DNA of 23,018 bases, taken from IMG/VR virus record IMGVR_UViG_3300030329_002491, positions 1-23,018 of that record, one strand, 5' to 3'. The position numbers and the translations under genes are program-made. The DNA comes from a virus. This document shows positions 1-5,728 of the stretch, in pieces; within the stretch, counting starts at the first letter, position 1, and every line of letters starts with the position of its first letter. A model generated the notes under the pieces. It saw only the letters and a list, made by a program, of their open reading frames with translations, ran no database searches and was not told the DNA's origin.

Positions 1-461
1 TTGGGATCTTCCCATACCACGGTCAATTCATTGTGCCCCTTGGCCTTGATCAACTGTGTAGCATCACCGCCCTGACTCATCACTGAGTTACTCCACTCGC
101 ACACATCTGTGTGTTCATCGGATGTCAGGATGATTTTGCCCTCTGCGTTGTCCTCGAACTCAGCCCATTGGGCCTTGCCCTTTTTCGTCCGGCGGTCGAT
201 CTTGGGGGCCACGGTGTAATCGTTGTGCCAGTTGTCGTCGAACAATCGTGAGTGCAGTGCCTGACCTAGCACCAAGGCCCGTGATGGTGGATCAGGTGCG
301 ATCATCTTGTTCAATGCATGTGCTGGTGACCGCCGAAACGGCTTCAACACGCTGGCATTGACGGCATCTATCGCTGCATACTGATCGAACGTCAAACCTG
401 CGAACACTCCCGGCTCAGCCTTGGGGATGTCACTGTCAAATGTCTTTGGTTTCCTTGCCAT
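1..461 (-). CDS. RecE-like / DUF3799 PDDEXK exonuclease, C-terminus outside window
   Basis: The first 153 residues of a probable phage recombination exonuclease of the RecE-like exodeoxyribonuclease VIII / DUF3799 (PDDEXK) family. Such enzymes resect double-stranded DNA to give 3' tails for an annealing protein. Visible family signatures are NASVLKPFRRSPAHAL (residues 35-50), LGQALH (65-70), a PKIDRRTKKGKAQWAEF stretch (86-102) and NELTVVW (144-150). The remaining acidic/Lys catalytic residues should lie past the left edge. The ATG at 461 is preceded by GGAG eight bases upstream within the shared leader GGAGTACGAAA. It overlaps the end of the preceding gene by 26 bases. The family assignment rests on recalled motif resemblance; a RecT or SSB gene would be expected to the left. 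Confidence 0.8.
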   Translation of the reverse strand, partial: MARKPKTFDSDIPKAEPGVFAGLTFDQYAAIDAVNASVLKPFRRSPAHALNKMIAPDPPSRALVLGQALHSRLFDDNWHNDYTVAPKIDRRTKKGKAQWAEFEDNAEGKIILTSDEHTDVCEWSNSVMSQGGDATQLIKAKGHNELTVVWEDP

Positions 462-702
462 TTTCGTACTCCGGTTCTGATAAAAAATCTATCATCGCAG
501 TAAAACCTACGTCTATCGTGTATCCGATAGCGACCCATGTTTTGCGTGGCAGCTTGACAGATATGACCTGCTCTATGTTGTCAGTATTTACTTGTTCAAG
601 GATGCCCCTAAGTGTCTTGGAAAAATCTTCCAGATCCTCACGAATCGTTGGGTCAGGCAGTTGGGCCAATCGAACGCACGCATCTTTAAGTTGTTTGTTC
701 AT
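436..702 (-). CDS. hypothetical protein, 88 aa
   Basis: I do not recognise this protein. It is small and soluble-looking, with an N-terminal amphipathic, probably helical half (DACVRLAQLPDPTIRED, residues 7-23) followed by a more beta-like stretch around VISVKLPRKTWVAIGYTIDVGF. It has no signal peptide, membrane segment or cysteine cluster beyond one Cys. The start ATG overlaps the TGA of the preceding gene as ATGA and is preceded by AGAGG at normal spacing, so it is probably translationally coupled. Its own end overlaps the start of the exonuclease gene by 26 bases. The position suggests a role accessory to recombination, but this is only inference from context. Confidence 0.65.
   Translation of the reverse strand: MNKQLKDACVRLAQLPDPTIREDLEDFSKTLRGILEQVNTDNIEQVISVKLPRKTWVAIGYTIDVGFTAMIDFLSEPEYENGKETKDI
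462..473 (-). promoter_or_regulatory. shared translation leader, gene starting at 461
   Basis: Reads CGGAGTACGAAA then ATG on the minus strand. Identical to the leader of the 2818 gene and complementary to the 6683-6720 hairpin loop. Confidence 0.6.
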
Positions 703-1007
703 AACGCCACCTCTTGCATCTCAGCGTTGGATGGGCAGGAAGCACTCTTACATGTGATATACGCTGTACCCTCTGACCAATCGATGGTTCCATCGTCCAG
801 CACCTGCTGGGTCACCTTACACTCCTGGCACTGTACGGTGTAATGGTCACGGCGTTCGTCGTACAATTCAGCCAGTGAGAAGTACTTCTTGTATTTGTGA
901 GGCTCGTCAAAGAAGGCGACGATGTCTTTGGCTTTCCAGTCGAGTACGTTAACTAGAAACCTTCCTACCTTCACAAGGTCTTCATGATCGTTGAATTCAA
1001 TTCCCAT
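699..1007 (-). CDS. hypothetical protein with two Cys pairs, 102 aa
   Basis: Unrecognised. The start at 1007 (MGIEFNDHED) is chosen because AAGGA lies seven bases upstream; a longer reading from 1049 would begin inside the previous gene with no such site. The N-terminal half (about 1-50) is acidic and helical. The C-terminal half carries CQEC near residue 60 and CKSASC near residue 90, a spacing compatible with a single zinc ribbon, although the metal site is inferred. It ends in an ATGA overlap with the next gene, and the two are probably coupled. Confidence 0.65.
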   Translation of the reverse strand: MGIEFNDHEDLVKVGRFLVNVLDWKAKDIVAFFDEPHKYKKYFSLAELYDERRDHYTVQCQECKVTQQVLDDGTIDWSEGTAYITCKSASCPSNAEMQEVAL

Positions 1008-1029
1008 AACCCATTCCTTTCGCTTGCTG

Positions 1030-1239
1030 TTAATCCAAGTCAAGTCCACTCATATCAATATCATGCCGGTGCGCCAGCGACTTTGCTGCCGCCTTGACGG
1101 CTGCTTTGATACTGCCGTATTTCCCCATTGCCAGGCGAATAAGCAGCGCGTATGTATCATGATCAGTGCTTACTATCATCTGGTTGGATGGGGGGTGATT
1201 CTTTGTGTACCTCAGATCCGGGTTGATTCCTCTTGCCAT
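1030..1239 (-). CDS. small hypothetical protein, 69 aa
   Basis: Unrecognised. Start at 1239 (MARGINPDLR) is preferred over 1257 because AAAGG sits about nine bases upstream of it. The chain has a short basic N-terminus and then a region, TYALLIRLAMGKYGSIKAAV, that could form two helices as in small ribbon-helix-helix type DNA-binding proteins; this resemblance is weak. The most notable feature is that its first 77 bases overlap out of frame with the 3' end of the preceding gene. Confidence 0.55.
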   Translation of the reverse strand: MARGINPDLRYTKNHPPSNQMIVSTDHDTYALLIRLAMGKYGSIKAAVKAAAKSLAHRHDIDMSGLDLD

Positions 1240-1513
1240 CTTTTTCTTTCCTTTCATCTTCGTAAACGAGTACGTCGAACAACAACGACTCTAATTTGTT
1301 AAGTCCTGATAACTTCTTAGCTCCATCGTGGGATATCTTTGTGCAATCTTCTGGGAAGCACCACCGGCGTGGCTTGCCCTTTGTCAGTTCCACACCAAGT
1401 ATGATCCCTGAGATTGGCGCGCCAATAACCAACAGCACGAATGGGTCTACCAGTTGTTCTTCTACATATACAGTATCGTTAACCTTGAGTTTGTCGGCAT
1501 CTTCGATATTCAT
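1163..1513 (-). CDS. hypothetical protein, 116 aa
   Basis: Unrecognised. A possible beta-rich N-terminal part (residues 1-60: KVNDTVYVEEQLVDPFVLLV, then a Gly/Ile-rich hydrophobic stretch and KGKPRRWCFPEDC) is followed by a highly charged tail (EDERKEKDGKRNQPGSEVHK). The ATG at 1513 has AGGA seven bases upstream. Without this gene the tightly packed leftward operon would contain a gap of about 300 bases, which supports it being real. Its last 77 bases overlap the start of the next gene in another frame. The tail could therefore be a recent extension into non-conserved sequence. Confidence 0.6.
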   Translation of the reverse strand: MNIEDADKLKVNDTVYVEEQLVDPFVLLVIGAPISGIILGVELTKGKPRRWCFPEDCTKISHDGAKKLSGLNKLESLLFDVLVYEDERKEKDGKRNQPGSEVHKESPPIQPDDSKH

Positions 1514-1537
1514 GGCGTGATCCTATATAGTTCTAAA

Positions 1538-1735
1538 CTATTTGTCAAGATTGTCATCTGGTCTTCGTAAGTACCTGGGAATAGTGGTAACCGGCTCGAT
1601 GTTTTCGTCGGCTGTGTTAACGCTTGTCCGACTACCACAGTCTTCGCACCACAGCGTGAGCCACATCCCAGTGGCCGGGATCATGCTATGCATCAATTTA
1701 GATTTGCAATTGGGGCATTGGTTAATGATTTCCAT
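1538..1735 (-). CDS. zinc-ribbon protein, 65 aa
   Basis: A small protein with a typical zinc-ribbon layout: CPNC at residues 7-10 and CEDC at residues 30-33, separated by 19 residues, followed by a short tail rich in Thr, Asn and Arg. The four cysteines would be expected to bind one zinc ion; the partner (nucleic acid or protein) cannot be read from the sequence. GGAG lies seven bases before the ATG. Its first 14 bases overlap the end of the lysozyme-like gene. Confidence 0.65.
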   Translation of the reverse strand: MEIINQCPNCKSKLMHSMIPATGMWLTLWCEDCGSRTSVNTADENIEPVTTIPRYLRRPDDNLDK

Positions 1736-2186
1736 ATCGAGTCTCCAATGTTGTTTTAACTTTACGCCAATACTTTACAGTCGCCTGTTTTCGGTATCCT
1801 TTTGGTCCACCGTTATGGGTTCGTGCCATCCACTCGGCTGTAGCCATGTTGATGGGCGTGTTTAGACCACGCTTCACGCCTGAATACCTAGCCCAATATG
1901 CCAGCATCACCTGCTGGCCGATCAGTGGGTTTGACCAAGCCTCTTGGTATGTTGTCTGTATGCCGCTGTCGATAAAGTAGGGCCGTGATATTTGATAGCG
2001 GCCACGGCTCGGAGTTAACCCGATATCACCTATAGCACTATCGGGATTCAACTCTCCTCCAGTTTCAACAACGGCGATGGCGTCAACAAGACTTTGAACC
2101 AGAAGCAGTTGCGGGGGTGGCGCATTGTCCTGCACACACCCCGCTATAACAACTGCTGCACACACACACAGTGCTTGTGGTTTCAT
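1722..2186 (-). CDS. lipoprotein with invertebrate-type lysozyme-like domain (putative endolysin)
   Basis: A probable peptidoglycan hydrolase, 154 aa. Residues 1-17 form a lipoprotein signal with lipobox IAGC (Cys17), so the protein is expected to be anchored in a membrane and to act in the periplasm. The domain from about residue 34 matches, by eye, the i-type lysozyme (destabilase) pattern: VETGG with the presumed catalytic Glu41, GDIG with the presumed Asp54, then RGRYQISRPYFIDSG (61-75), and the C-terminal ARTHNGGPKG (121-130) and KYW (138-140). The many disulfides of animal members are absent. The start at 2186 overlaps the TGA of the preceding gene as ATGA and has GAGG eight bases upstream, so the longer reading from 2240 is rejected. 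Its location in the leftward block is unusual for a late lysis gene. Confidence 0.75.
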   Translation of the reverse strand: MKPQALCVCAAVVIAGCVQDNAPPPQLLLVQSLVDAIAVVETGGELNPDSAIGDIGLTPSRGRYQISRPYFIDSGIQTTYQEAWSNPLIGQQVMLAYWARYSGVKRGLNTPINMATAEWMARTHNGGPKGYRKQATVKYWRKVKTTLETRYGNH

Positions 2187-2488
2187 CGTGAATCCCTCGT
2201 TGGCCACCATGTTTGAGCAAGCTTCTTTGATACCGTGCATCTACGCTTATCGCCAATGTACGCTTTGCCCATCCTGCGCAGATCGTTTAGCCGTTTGCGT
2301 ATCTGGCCGTCAGTGGTTCCAGATATGAAGTCAAGCTCCCTGGCTGTACGCCCAGGGTGCGCAGTGATTGCTACCAGTGCCTGTTGGGCCATGTCTGGTA
2401 GCATCTTGGCAACGTCTTTGGCTGCTTGCTTGGATGTCACCGGGTCTTTTGCTCTTGCTAAAAATTTGTGGCTGAATAGATTCATCAT
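2183..2488 (-). CDS. winged helix-turn-helix (MarR-like) phage protein, 101 aa
   Basis: A probable DNA-binding protein. It shows a recurring phage pattern: DPVTSKQAAKDVA (about residues 15-27), then QQALVAITAHPGRTARELDF, QIRKRLNDLRRMGKAY (a recognition helix and wing start), and IGDKRRCTV as the wing, ending in TWWPTR. The translation start is taken at 2488, where TGATG joins it to the stop of the preceding gene; ATG at 2485 is equally possible. It ends in an ATGA overlap with the lysozyme-like gene, which suggests coupled translation. Target sites are unknown. The family resemblance is from memory of phage wHTH proteins, and repressor activity is inference. Confidence 0.6.
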   Translation of the reverse strand: MMNLFSHKFLARAKDPVTSKQAAKDVAKMLPDMAQQALVAITAHPGRTARELDFISGTTDGQIRKRLNDLRRMGKAYIGDKRRCTVSKKLAQTWWPTRDSR

Positions 2489-2631
2489 CAGTAGGTTACC
2501 TTTTCCAAATGAACAGCCCAATTACATACTGTCACCTGTCCCAGTATCCACGCGATCATCAACGCAAACACTGAACACAGCACGCCTACGCAGAATCCCC
2601 GGCTGAAACTGTCTATCTTCTTAATCATCAT
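2488..2631 (-). CDS. small single-pass membrane protein, 47 aa
   Basis: A very short protein with a basic N-terminus (MMIKKIDSFSRG) and one hydrophobic segment, roughly residues 11-34 (GFCVGVLCSVFALMIAWILG). It then has a short tail ending in HLEKVTY. The start is 2631 or the adjacent ATG at 2628, both behind AAGGGGG. The longer reading from 2676 lies inside the preceding lipoprotein gene and has no ribosome site. Placement between a lipoprotein and the lysozyme-like gene makes a holin- or spanin-like role possible, but size and sequence do not prove it. Confidence 0.55.
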   Translation of the reverse strand: MMIKKIDSFSRGFCVGVLCSVFALMIAWILGQVTVCNWAVHLEKVTY

Positions 2632-2818
2632 CAACCCCCTTATTGATGCGTTCATCCAGGCCCATCGTCGCGGCATCTAGATCGCTAAGAACGGCTTCAC
2701 CGACTAAGCCGGTCGCCTTGATCGTCGCTCGTACACTCTGGCATCCGCCAACCATCGGCATAATGCACAAGCAACACAGCAGAACAAAAGCCATAAGTAC
2801 TCTTTTAAACCTGATCAT
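2621..2818 (-). CDS. small lipoprotein, 65 aa
   Basis: A lipoprotein by sequence: a basic start (MIRFKR), a hydrophobic core rich in Leu and Cys (residues 7-22) and a lipobox VGGC with Cys26 as the acylation site. The mature part is only about 40 residues and acidic, ending VDDD. In phages a short lipoprotein next to a lysozyme can be an outer-membrane spanin subunit. There is no proline-rich stretch or clear partner here, so that remains a guess. It starts at 2818 behind the shared leader GGAGTACGAAA and overlaps the next gene by 11 bases. Confidence 0.6.
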   Translation of the reverse strand: MIRFKRVLMAFVLLCCLCIMPMVGGCQSVRATIKATGLVGEAVLSDLDAATMGLDERINKGVDDD

Positions 2819-2830
2819 TTTCGTACTCCA
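2819..2830 (-). promoter_or_regulatory. shared translation leader, gene starting at 2818
   Basis: Reads TGGAGTACGAAA then ATG. Second perfect target of the hairpin loop; a small inverted repeat lies directly upstream. Confidence 0.6.
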
Positions 2831-2834
2831 TTCT

Positions 2835-2847
2835 GCACCTTTGGTGC
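2835..2847 (-). repeat. inverted repeat before the 2818 gene
   Basis: GCACC TTT GGTGC forms a five-base hairpin just upstream of the shared leader. TGCACCTTTGGT also occurs at 3131-3142 before the 3119 gene, where the right arm is lost. Confidence 0.4.
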
Positions 2848-2870
2848 GTCAATTAAACACAAGCATATTT

Positions 2871-3119
2871 TCATTCGCTTTGAATCACGTCTGTATCTCG
2901 AACACAAGATGAACACACAAACAACTCATCTGATCCTGTCGAATCCCAAACAGTCACACCGATCTCTGTACTGAAGTATCCCTCAGCTAAGAGACTGCAT
3001 CGTCCACAACGCTTTGCATCATCGAGCCATGGATCACTGCACCCTGCACACACATTGTCTGTGGATGGGCAGCCGTCTTCATCAATCCCTACACCATCAC
3101 CGCACTTAATACACTGCAT
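2871..3119 (-). CDS. Cys-rich putative zinc-binding protein, 82 aa
   Basis: A soluble, acidic protein with ten or so cysteines arranged as CIKC (residues 3-6), an isolated Cys near 17, CAGC near 24-27, CGRC near 38-41 and CSSC near 69-72. CxxC pairs at these spacings suggest two zinc ribbons or a treble-clef fold. It carries no recognisable catalytic residues. The start at 3119 has GGAGTACGACG just upstream, the same leader shape used by neighbours, plus a shared TGCACCTTTGGT stretch. Its function is unknown. Confidence 0.65.
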   Translation of the reverse strand: MQCIKCGDGVGIDEDGCPSTDNVCAGCSDPWLDDAKRCGRCSLLAEGYFSTEIGVTVWDSTGSDELFVCSSCVRDTDVIQSE

Positions 3120-3149
3120 CGTCGTACTCCTGCACCTTTGGTTGGTTAG
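3120..3149 (-). promoter_or_regulatory. shared translation leader, gene starting at 3119
   Basis: Reads CTAACCAACC, then a TGCACCTTTGGT-related stretch, then GGAGTACGACG before ATG. It has nine bases of identity (GGAGTACGA) to the hairpin-loop complement. The TAA of the gene upstream is part of CTAACC. Confidence 0.55.
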
Positions 3150-3394
3150 TTGTCATCGGTTATTTCCTCTTGGCACTTTGCAAATTCCATCACTGCGTCA
3201 GCAAATTCATCATTCCCATTACCAACTGCGTCTACAACGGCGATAAGAAGGTGCGCACCTTTTGCCCCAGTCAGGCCGAATAACGCTGCCGCTAGGTGGG
3301 ATGCCGCATCGACCTCATCGGTGCAGCTACCCTCGACAAGATCCAAGATACTATCCGCTGTCTTGGGGTTGAAATCTGCAAACGGTATACTCAT
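3146..3394 (-). CDS. hypothetical protein, 82 aa
   Basis: Unrecognised small acidic, probably all-helical protein: DSILDLVEGSCTDEVDAASHLAAALFGL and HLLIAVVDAVGNGNDEFADAVMEFAKC are helix-like stretches. The start at 3394 is preferred over the in-frame ATG at 3400, because GGAGT then lies nine bases upstream rather than three. It is the first gene behind the candidate promoter at 3429-3457. It ends with TDDN and a TAA whose downstream bases form the start of the next gene's leader. Confidence 0.6.
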   Translation of the reverse strand: MSIPFADFNPKTADSILDLVEGSCTDEVDAASHLAAALFGLTGAKGAHLLIAVVDAVGNGNDEFADAVMEFAKCQEEITDDN

Positions 3395-3416
3395 TGTCAT
3401 TCACTCCTATGGTTGT
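3395..3416 (-). promoter_or_regulatory. shared translation leader, gene starting at 3394
   Basis: Reads ACAACCATAGGAGTGAATGACA then ATG region; lies just below the internal promoter. It decides the start at 3394 against 3400. Confidence 0.5.
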
Positions 3417-3428
3417 GTTGTTTAGATA

Positions 3429-3457
3429 ATCTTAACAATCAATCCTGGGATTGTCAA
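3429..3457 (-). promoter_or_regulatory. candidate internal leftward promoter with palindromic spacer
   Basis: Minus-strand TTGACA (perfect -35, complement at 3452-3457), a 17-base spacer, and TAAGAT as -10 (3429-3434) preceded by TGT, an extended -10. The spacer contains the palindrome CAATCC/GGATTG, a likely operator. Transcription would start near 3422, before the gene at 3394. Confidence 0.5.
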
Positions 3458-3762
3458 GTATCATCATCGATAAATGTTACCGTCATTTTTTTGACTCGGC
3501 CCTCAGAGTTTTTTTCAACGGTAACCCGATACACCCCATCGCCATAGCCTGTTGAAACCAGCGTACATATTCCCGCGCCTAATGGTTGCGATGCCATATT
3601 GCGCTGGAATTCAGATTTCGGGCCGATCTTATCGCAGAATGCTTGCCAGTCATCCACTCCATTGGTGGCAAACTCGCCAAGAATGTAGCATGGGTCTGCC
3701 AAAATAAGGGTTCCAGAGTCAACGTAATTCTCAAAGATCATTGTTTTATTTTTATTATTCAT
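3454..3762 (-). CDS. conserved phage protein with DPCY and GDGxY motifs, 102 aa
   Basis: A small protein of a widely seen but unnamed phage family. The hallmarks are VDSGTLILADPCY (residues 14-26), a Trp-containing helix (DDWQAFCDK) and STGYGDGVYRV (70-80), followed by a beta strand near the end (KKMTVTFID). Function is unknown. The conserved Asp, Cys and Tyr suggest a compact beta-rich domain. The start at 3762 carries GGAGTGAATAACG upstream. The stop codon overlaps the -35 element of the next promoter (3429-3457), so that promoter reads away from this gene's 3' end. Confidence 0.65.
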   Translation of the reverse strand: MNNKNKTMIFENYVDSGTLILADPCYILGEFATNGVDDWQAFCDKIGPKSEFQRNMASQPLGAGICTLVSTGYGDGVYRVTVEKNSEGRVKKMTVTFIDDDT

Positions 3763-3785
3763 CGTTATTCACTCCATCGGTTAGG
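3763..3785 (-). promoter_or_regulatory. shared translation leader, gene starting at 3762
   Basis: Reads CCTAACCGAT, then GGAGTGAATAACG before ATG. The CCTAACCGAT block nearly matches the 4322 leader (CTTAACCGAT). Confidence 0.5.
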
Positions 3786-3805
3786 TTGTTATCGTCCATC
3801 ACGCC

Positions 3806-4051
3806 TTAGCATGTATAAAATTCCAGATGAAATTGGCGCTGGTCATCTTCGGATACATTGAGCATGTACAGAACCTCATCCACAGCGCGTTTGTTCCTGG
3901 GGTCTACTCGGTTTTGCTGTTTTGATTCGATAGCCCAGGTGGCCAGCGCCTTGCACATAGCCGATACCGTATCTGCTTGAGTTGTTGGATGTTGCGCGTG
4001 CAATTCGTCAACGAATTTTCTTATAGATTGACGGTTATTCTTTATTGCCAT
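3806..4051 (-). CDS. hypothetical protein, 81 aa
   Basis: Unrecognised helical, basic N-terminal protein (MAIKNNRQSIRKFVDEL) with a mid-section AMCKALATWAIESKQQNRVDPRNKRAVDEV and an acidic C-terminal part. The start at 4051 is chosen because the leader GGAGTACGAACA ends exactly at this ATG. A longer reading beginning with TTG at 4090 would include that leader as codons. Nothing in the sequence indicates a membrane or metal-binding role. Confidence 0.6.
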   Translation of the reverse strand: MAIKNNRQSIRKFVDELHAQHPTTQADTVSAMCKALATWAIESKQQNRVDPRNKRAVDEVLYMLNVSEDDQRQFHLEFYTC

Positions 4052-4072
4052 TGTTCGTACTCCGTTGGTTAG
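4052..4072 (-). promoter_or_regulatory. shared translation leader, gene starting at 4051
   Basis: Reads CTAACCAAC then GGAGTACGAACA before ATG. It shares ten bases (GGAGTACGAA) with the hairpin-loop complement and fixes the start at 4051. Confidence 0.55.
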
Positions 4073-4109
4073 ATTGTCATGGTCGATCAATTAAAACTGC
4101 AAGCGCGCC

Positions 4110-4322
4110 TTATTCCCATTCGCCATGGTCGGCAAGTTTCAATTCGTCCCATTCCACATCGTCATCACCGGATTCTGTTAGGTATTGGTGCAATTCAACT
4201 TTCATTGCTTCCGATTCTGATGCGAATTGAGCGCCACAACTCGCCACCCATACATTGCCATTCCACGTCACTTCCAGCGTATCTCCGTATATGGTTTTGA
4301 ACTTAGTTGCCTTAGTTGCCAT
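4110..4322 (-). CDS. hypothetical acidic protein, 70 aa
   Basis: Unrecognised. A possible beta hairpin (KFKTIYGDTLEVTWNGNVWVA) at the N-terminus leads into a helix (ASESEAMKVELHQYL) and an acidic tail (SGDDDVEWDEL). Start at 4322 has GGAGTAAATAACA immediately before it. The leader also contains the TAA of the gene upstream (4341-4520). A 58-base gap without obvious features separates it from the next gene start at 4051. Confidence 0.6.
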   Translation of the reverse strand: MATKATKFKTIYGDTLEVTWNGNVWVASCGAQFASESEAMKVELHQYLTESGDDDVEWDELKLADHGEWE

Positions 4323-4344
4323 TGTTATTTACTCCATCGGTTAA
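4323..4344 (-). promoter_or_regulatory. shared translation leader, gene starting at 4322
   Basis: Reads TTAACCGAT then GGAGTAAATAACA before ATG. The TAA is the stop of the 4341-4520 gene, so stop and leader are fused. Confidence 0.5.
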
Positions 4345-4520
4345 GGTTTTCGGATCAATCCCACGGTATATTTGTGGCCAGATAGCCTAGGGTATTCATG
4401 GCGCGCGTTTAGTCGTGCTAGGATCTTGTTTGGCGCTTGCACTTGTACGCGCTGATTAATCTTGCCGTCTGCATCGTATGACGTGACTTGCCAGGTTCTA
4501 ACTTTCGGTATTCGTGCCAT
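4341..4520 (-). CDS. hypothetical basic protein, 59 aa
   Basis: Unrecognised small basic protein. The first half resembles a beta-strand unit, WQVTSYDADGKINQRVQVQA (residues 9-28), and the second half a helix (NKILARLNARHEYPRL). The start at 4520 (MARIPKVR) is preferred to the ATG at 4526 because GGAGTAATGACA then gives a normal eight-base spacing. The chain ends IRKP with a TAA that lies inside the leader of the next gene. Confidence 0.6.
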   Translation of the reverse strand: MARIPKVRTWQVTSYDADGKINQRVQVQAPNKILARLNARHEYPRLSGHKYTVGLIRKP

Positions 4521-4538
4521 TGTCATTACTCCAGATTA
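4521..4538 (-). promoter_or_regulatory. shared translation leader, gene starting at 4520
   Basis: Reads CTAATCT then GGAGTAATGACA before ATG, a more divergent copy of the upstream half. Confidence 0.45.
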
Positions 4539-4556
4539 GTTGTTATTGTTTATTGG

Positions 4557-5339
4557 CTATGCTGTTGCGCTTATTGTTAACGCTTGCACTTTCGGTAAAT
4601 TTTGACCTGTTTTTGCATGTGCATTGACGTAGATTGATTTTGCGTGGACTGCTGATCCAGAGCAGAGCAGACAATCTTCACATTGGACACCATGGCTGTA
4701 ATAGGGACATTCAATCGCATCGGTTGGCGCTTCCCCATTGGGAGTTTTTACCGTGAATGCTCGCCAACCGTAGCTAGTTGCGATATCATGTTGCGCGTTA
4801 TCGTCACATGAGCACATGACCAATTTTGACAATCTGTCGGCCAATGGTCGATCAGTTTTGGCAATATCGAATAGTTGATGCGAATACCCGGTATGGCCAG
4901 CAGACAAGCGCGCCAAATGTTCTAAAATTTCACATGGCAGCGCAGCCGGGTCACCATAAGCGCCTAATCTCGTTTTGCGCCCTTTTATGTATTTTGCATG
5001 GATTTTAGGATCATAAACCGGATAAAGTCCGCGCTTGTATGATTTATGGATTGTATCCGGCGCTTGGCCAACGTTAACATAGCAGACACGGTCAACCATC
5101 TTGCCTAGTTTGTTATCAAACCGGCCTTGAAGTTTGCACGATCCGCAAGCGCCCTTGTTATTGTTGTTCTGAAGCGCTTCCAGTGGTGATAGGTCTGCTG
5201 GCAATATCCACACTTGCACCATATCTCCGGTTTTGCCATTTCTACTATGCAATGTGGCTATGGCTACGATGTTTTGATCGCTGATTGCCGATTTACCCTC
5301 ATAAAGTATAAAACCTTTAGGCCGTTTAATTGCTACCAT
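4557..5339 (-). CDS. conserved Cys-rich phage protein, 260 aa, unknown function
   Basis: The largest leftward gene. It shows a recognisable conserved layout: an N-terminal LYEGKSAISDQNIVAIAT, then CGSC (residues 65-68), CYVNVGQAP (86-94), RLGAYGDPAALP (124-135), GHTGYSHQLFD (148-158), CSCDD (176-180) and a C-terminal cluster CPYYSHGVQCEDC with LLCSG (211-228). I recall similar proteins from phage and bacterial genomes under DUF-type names (possibly DUF7227; not certain). The nine or more cysteines suggest a metal or cluster site. No catalytic chemistry can be assigned. The start at 5339 has GGAGTGTAGACA directly before it. Confidence 0.7.
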   Translation of the reverse strand: MVAIKRPKGFILYEGKSAISDQNIVAIATLHSRNGKTGDMVQVWILPADLSPLEALQNNNNKGACGSCKLQGRFDNKLGKMVDRVCYVNVGQAPDTIHKSYKRGLYPVYDPKIHAKYIKGRKTRLGAYGDPAALPCEILEHLARLSAGHTGYSHQLFDIAKTDRPLADRLSKLVMCSCDDNAQHDIATSYGWRAFTVKTPNGEAPTDAIECPYYSHGVQCEDCLLCSGSAVHAKSIYVNAHAKTGQNLPKVQALTISATA

Positions 5340-5366
5340 TGTCTACACTCCTCTATGGTTGGTTAG
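5340..5366 (-). promoter_or_regulatory. shared translation leader, gene starting at 5339
   Basis: Reads CTAACCAACCATAGA then GGAGTGTAGACA before ATG. The TAA stop of the 5363-5728 gene lies in CTAACC. Confidence 0.55.
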
Positions 5367-5728
5367 CTGTTGGCTTTGTCGATTGCTATGCGGAGGTTGT
5401 TCCGCTGCGTTTCGGATATCGCCCAATGCGTCCGGTAATACTCGTCCTCTACCTCAAAACCATTATTGATAGCGCACTTCGCTGCTTTGATTAAGTCCGG
5501 GGTTGCGTCTCTTTTGTGATCTTCTTCCATGCGTAGCGCCTTAATCATTGTCCATATGTAGTCGTTAACTTGGCGTTTTGTTCCGCGCGGGGATATGTCC
5601 ACCGATCCGTTTTTAGCCTCTAATCGTGGCTGGCCGTAAGCCCAACCTATCGAGTAATCCGCCCATGGCTGATGGGCTTGTAGTACTTTCACGCTTCGTT
5701 CTAACATTGCTTTTGTTACTTGTTCCAT
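5363..5728 (-). CDS. hypothetical protein, first leftward gene, 121 aa
   Basis: The promoter-proximal gene of the leftward block. Unrecognised, but has features reminiscent of small phage proteins: a helical N-terminus (AMLERSVKVLQAHQ), ADYSIGWAYGQPRL, a short basic loop SPRGTKRQVNDYIW, and a helical C-terminal half (ATPDLIKAAKCAINNGFEVED). One Cys, no signal or membrane segment. The start at 5728 is preceded by GGAGTGTAAACA and by TAGGAG. Being first, it may be the earliest expressed product. Confidence 0.6.
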   Translation of the reverse strand: MEQVTKAMLERSVKVLQAHQPWADYSIGWAYGQPRLEAKNGSVDISPRGTKRQVNDYIWTMIKALRMEEDHKRDATPDLIKAAKCAINNGFEVEDEYYRTHWAISETQRNNLRIAIDKANS

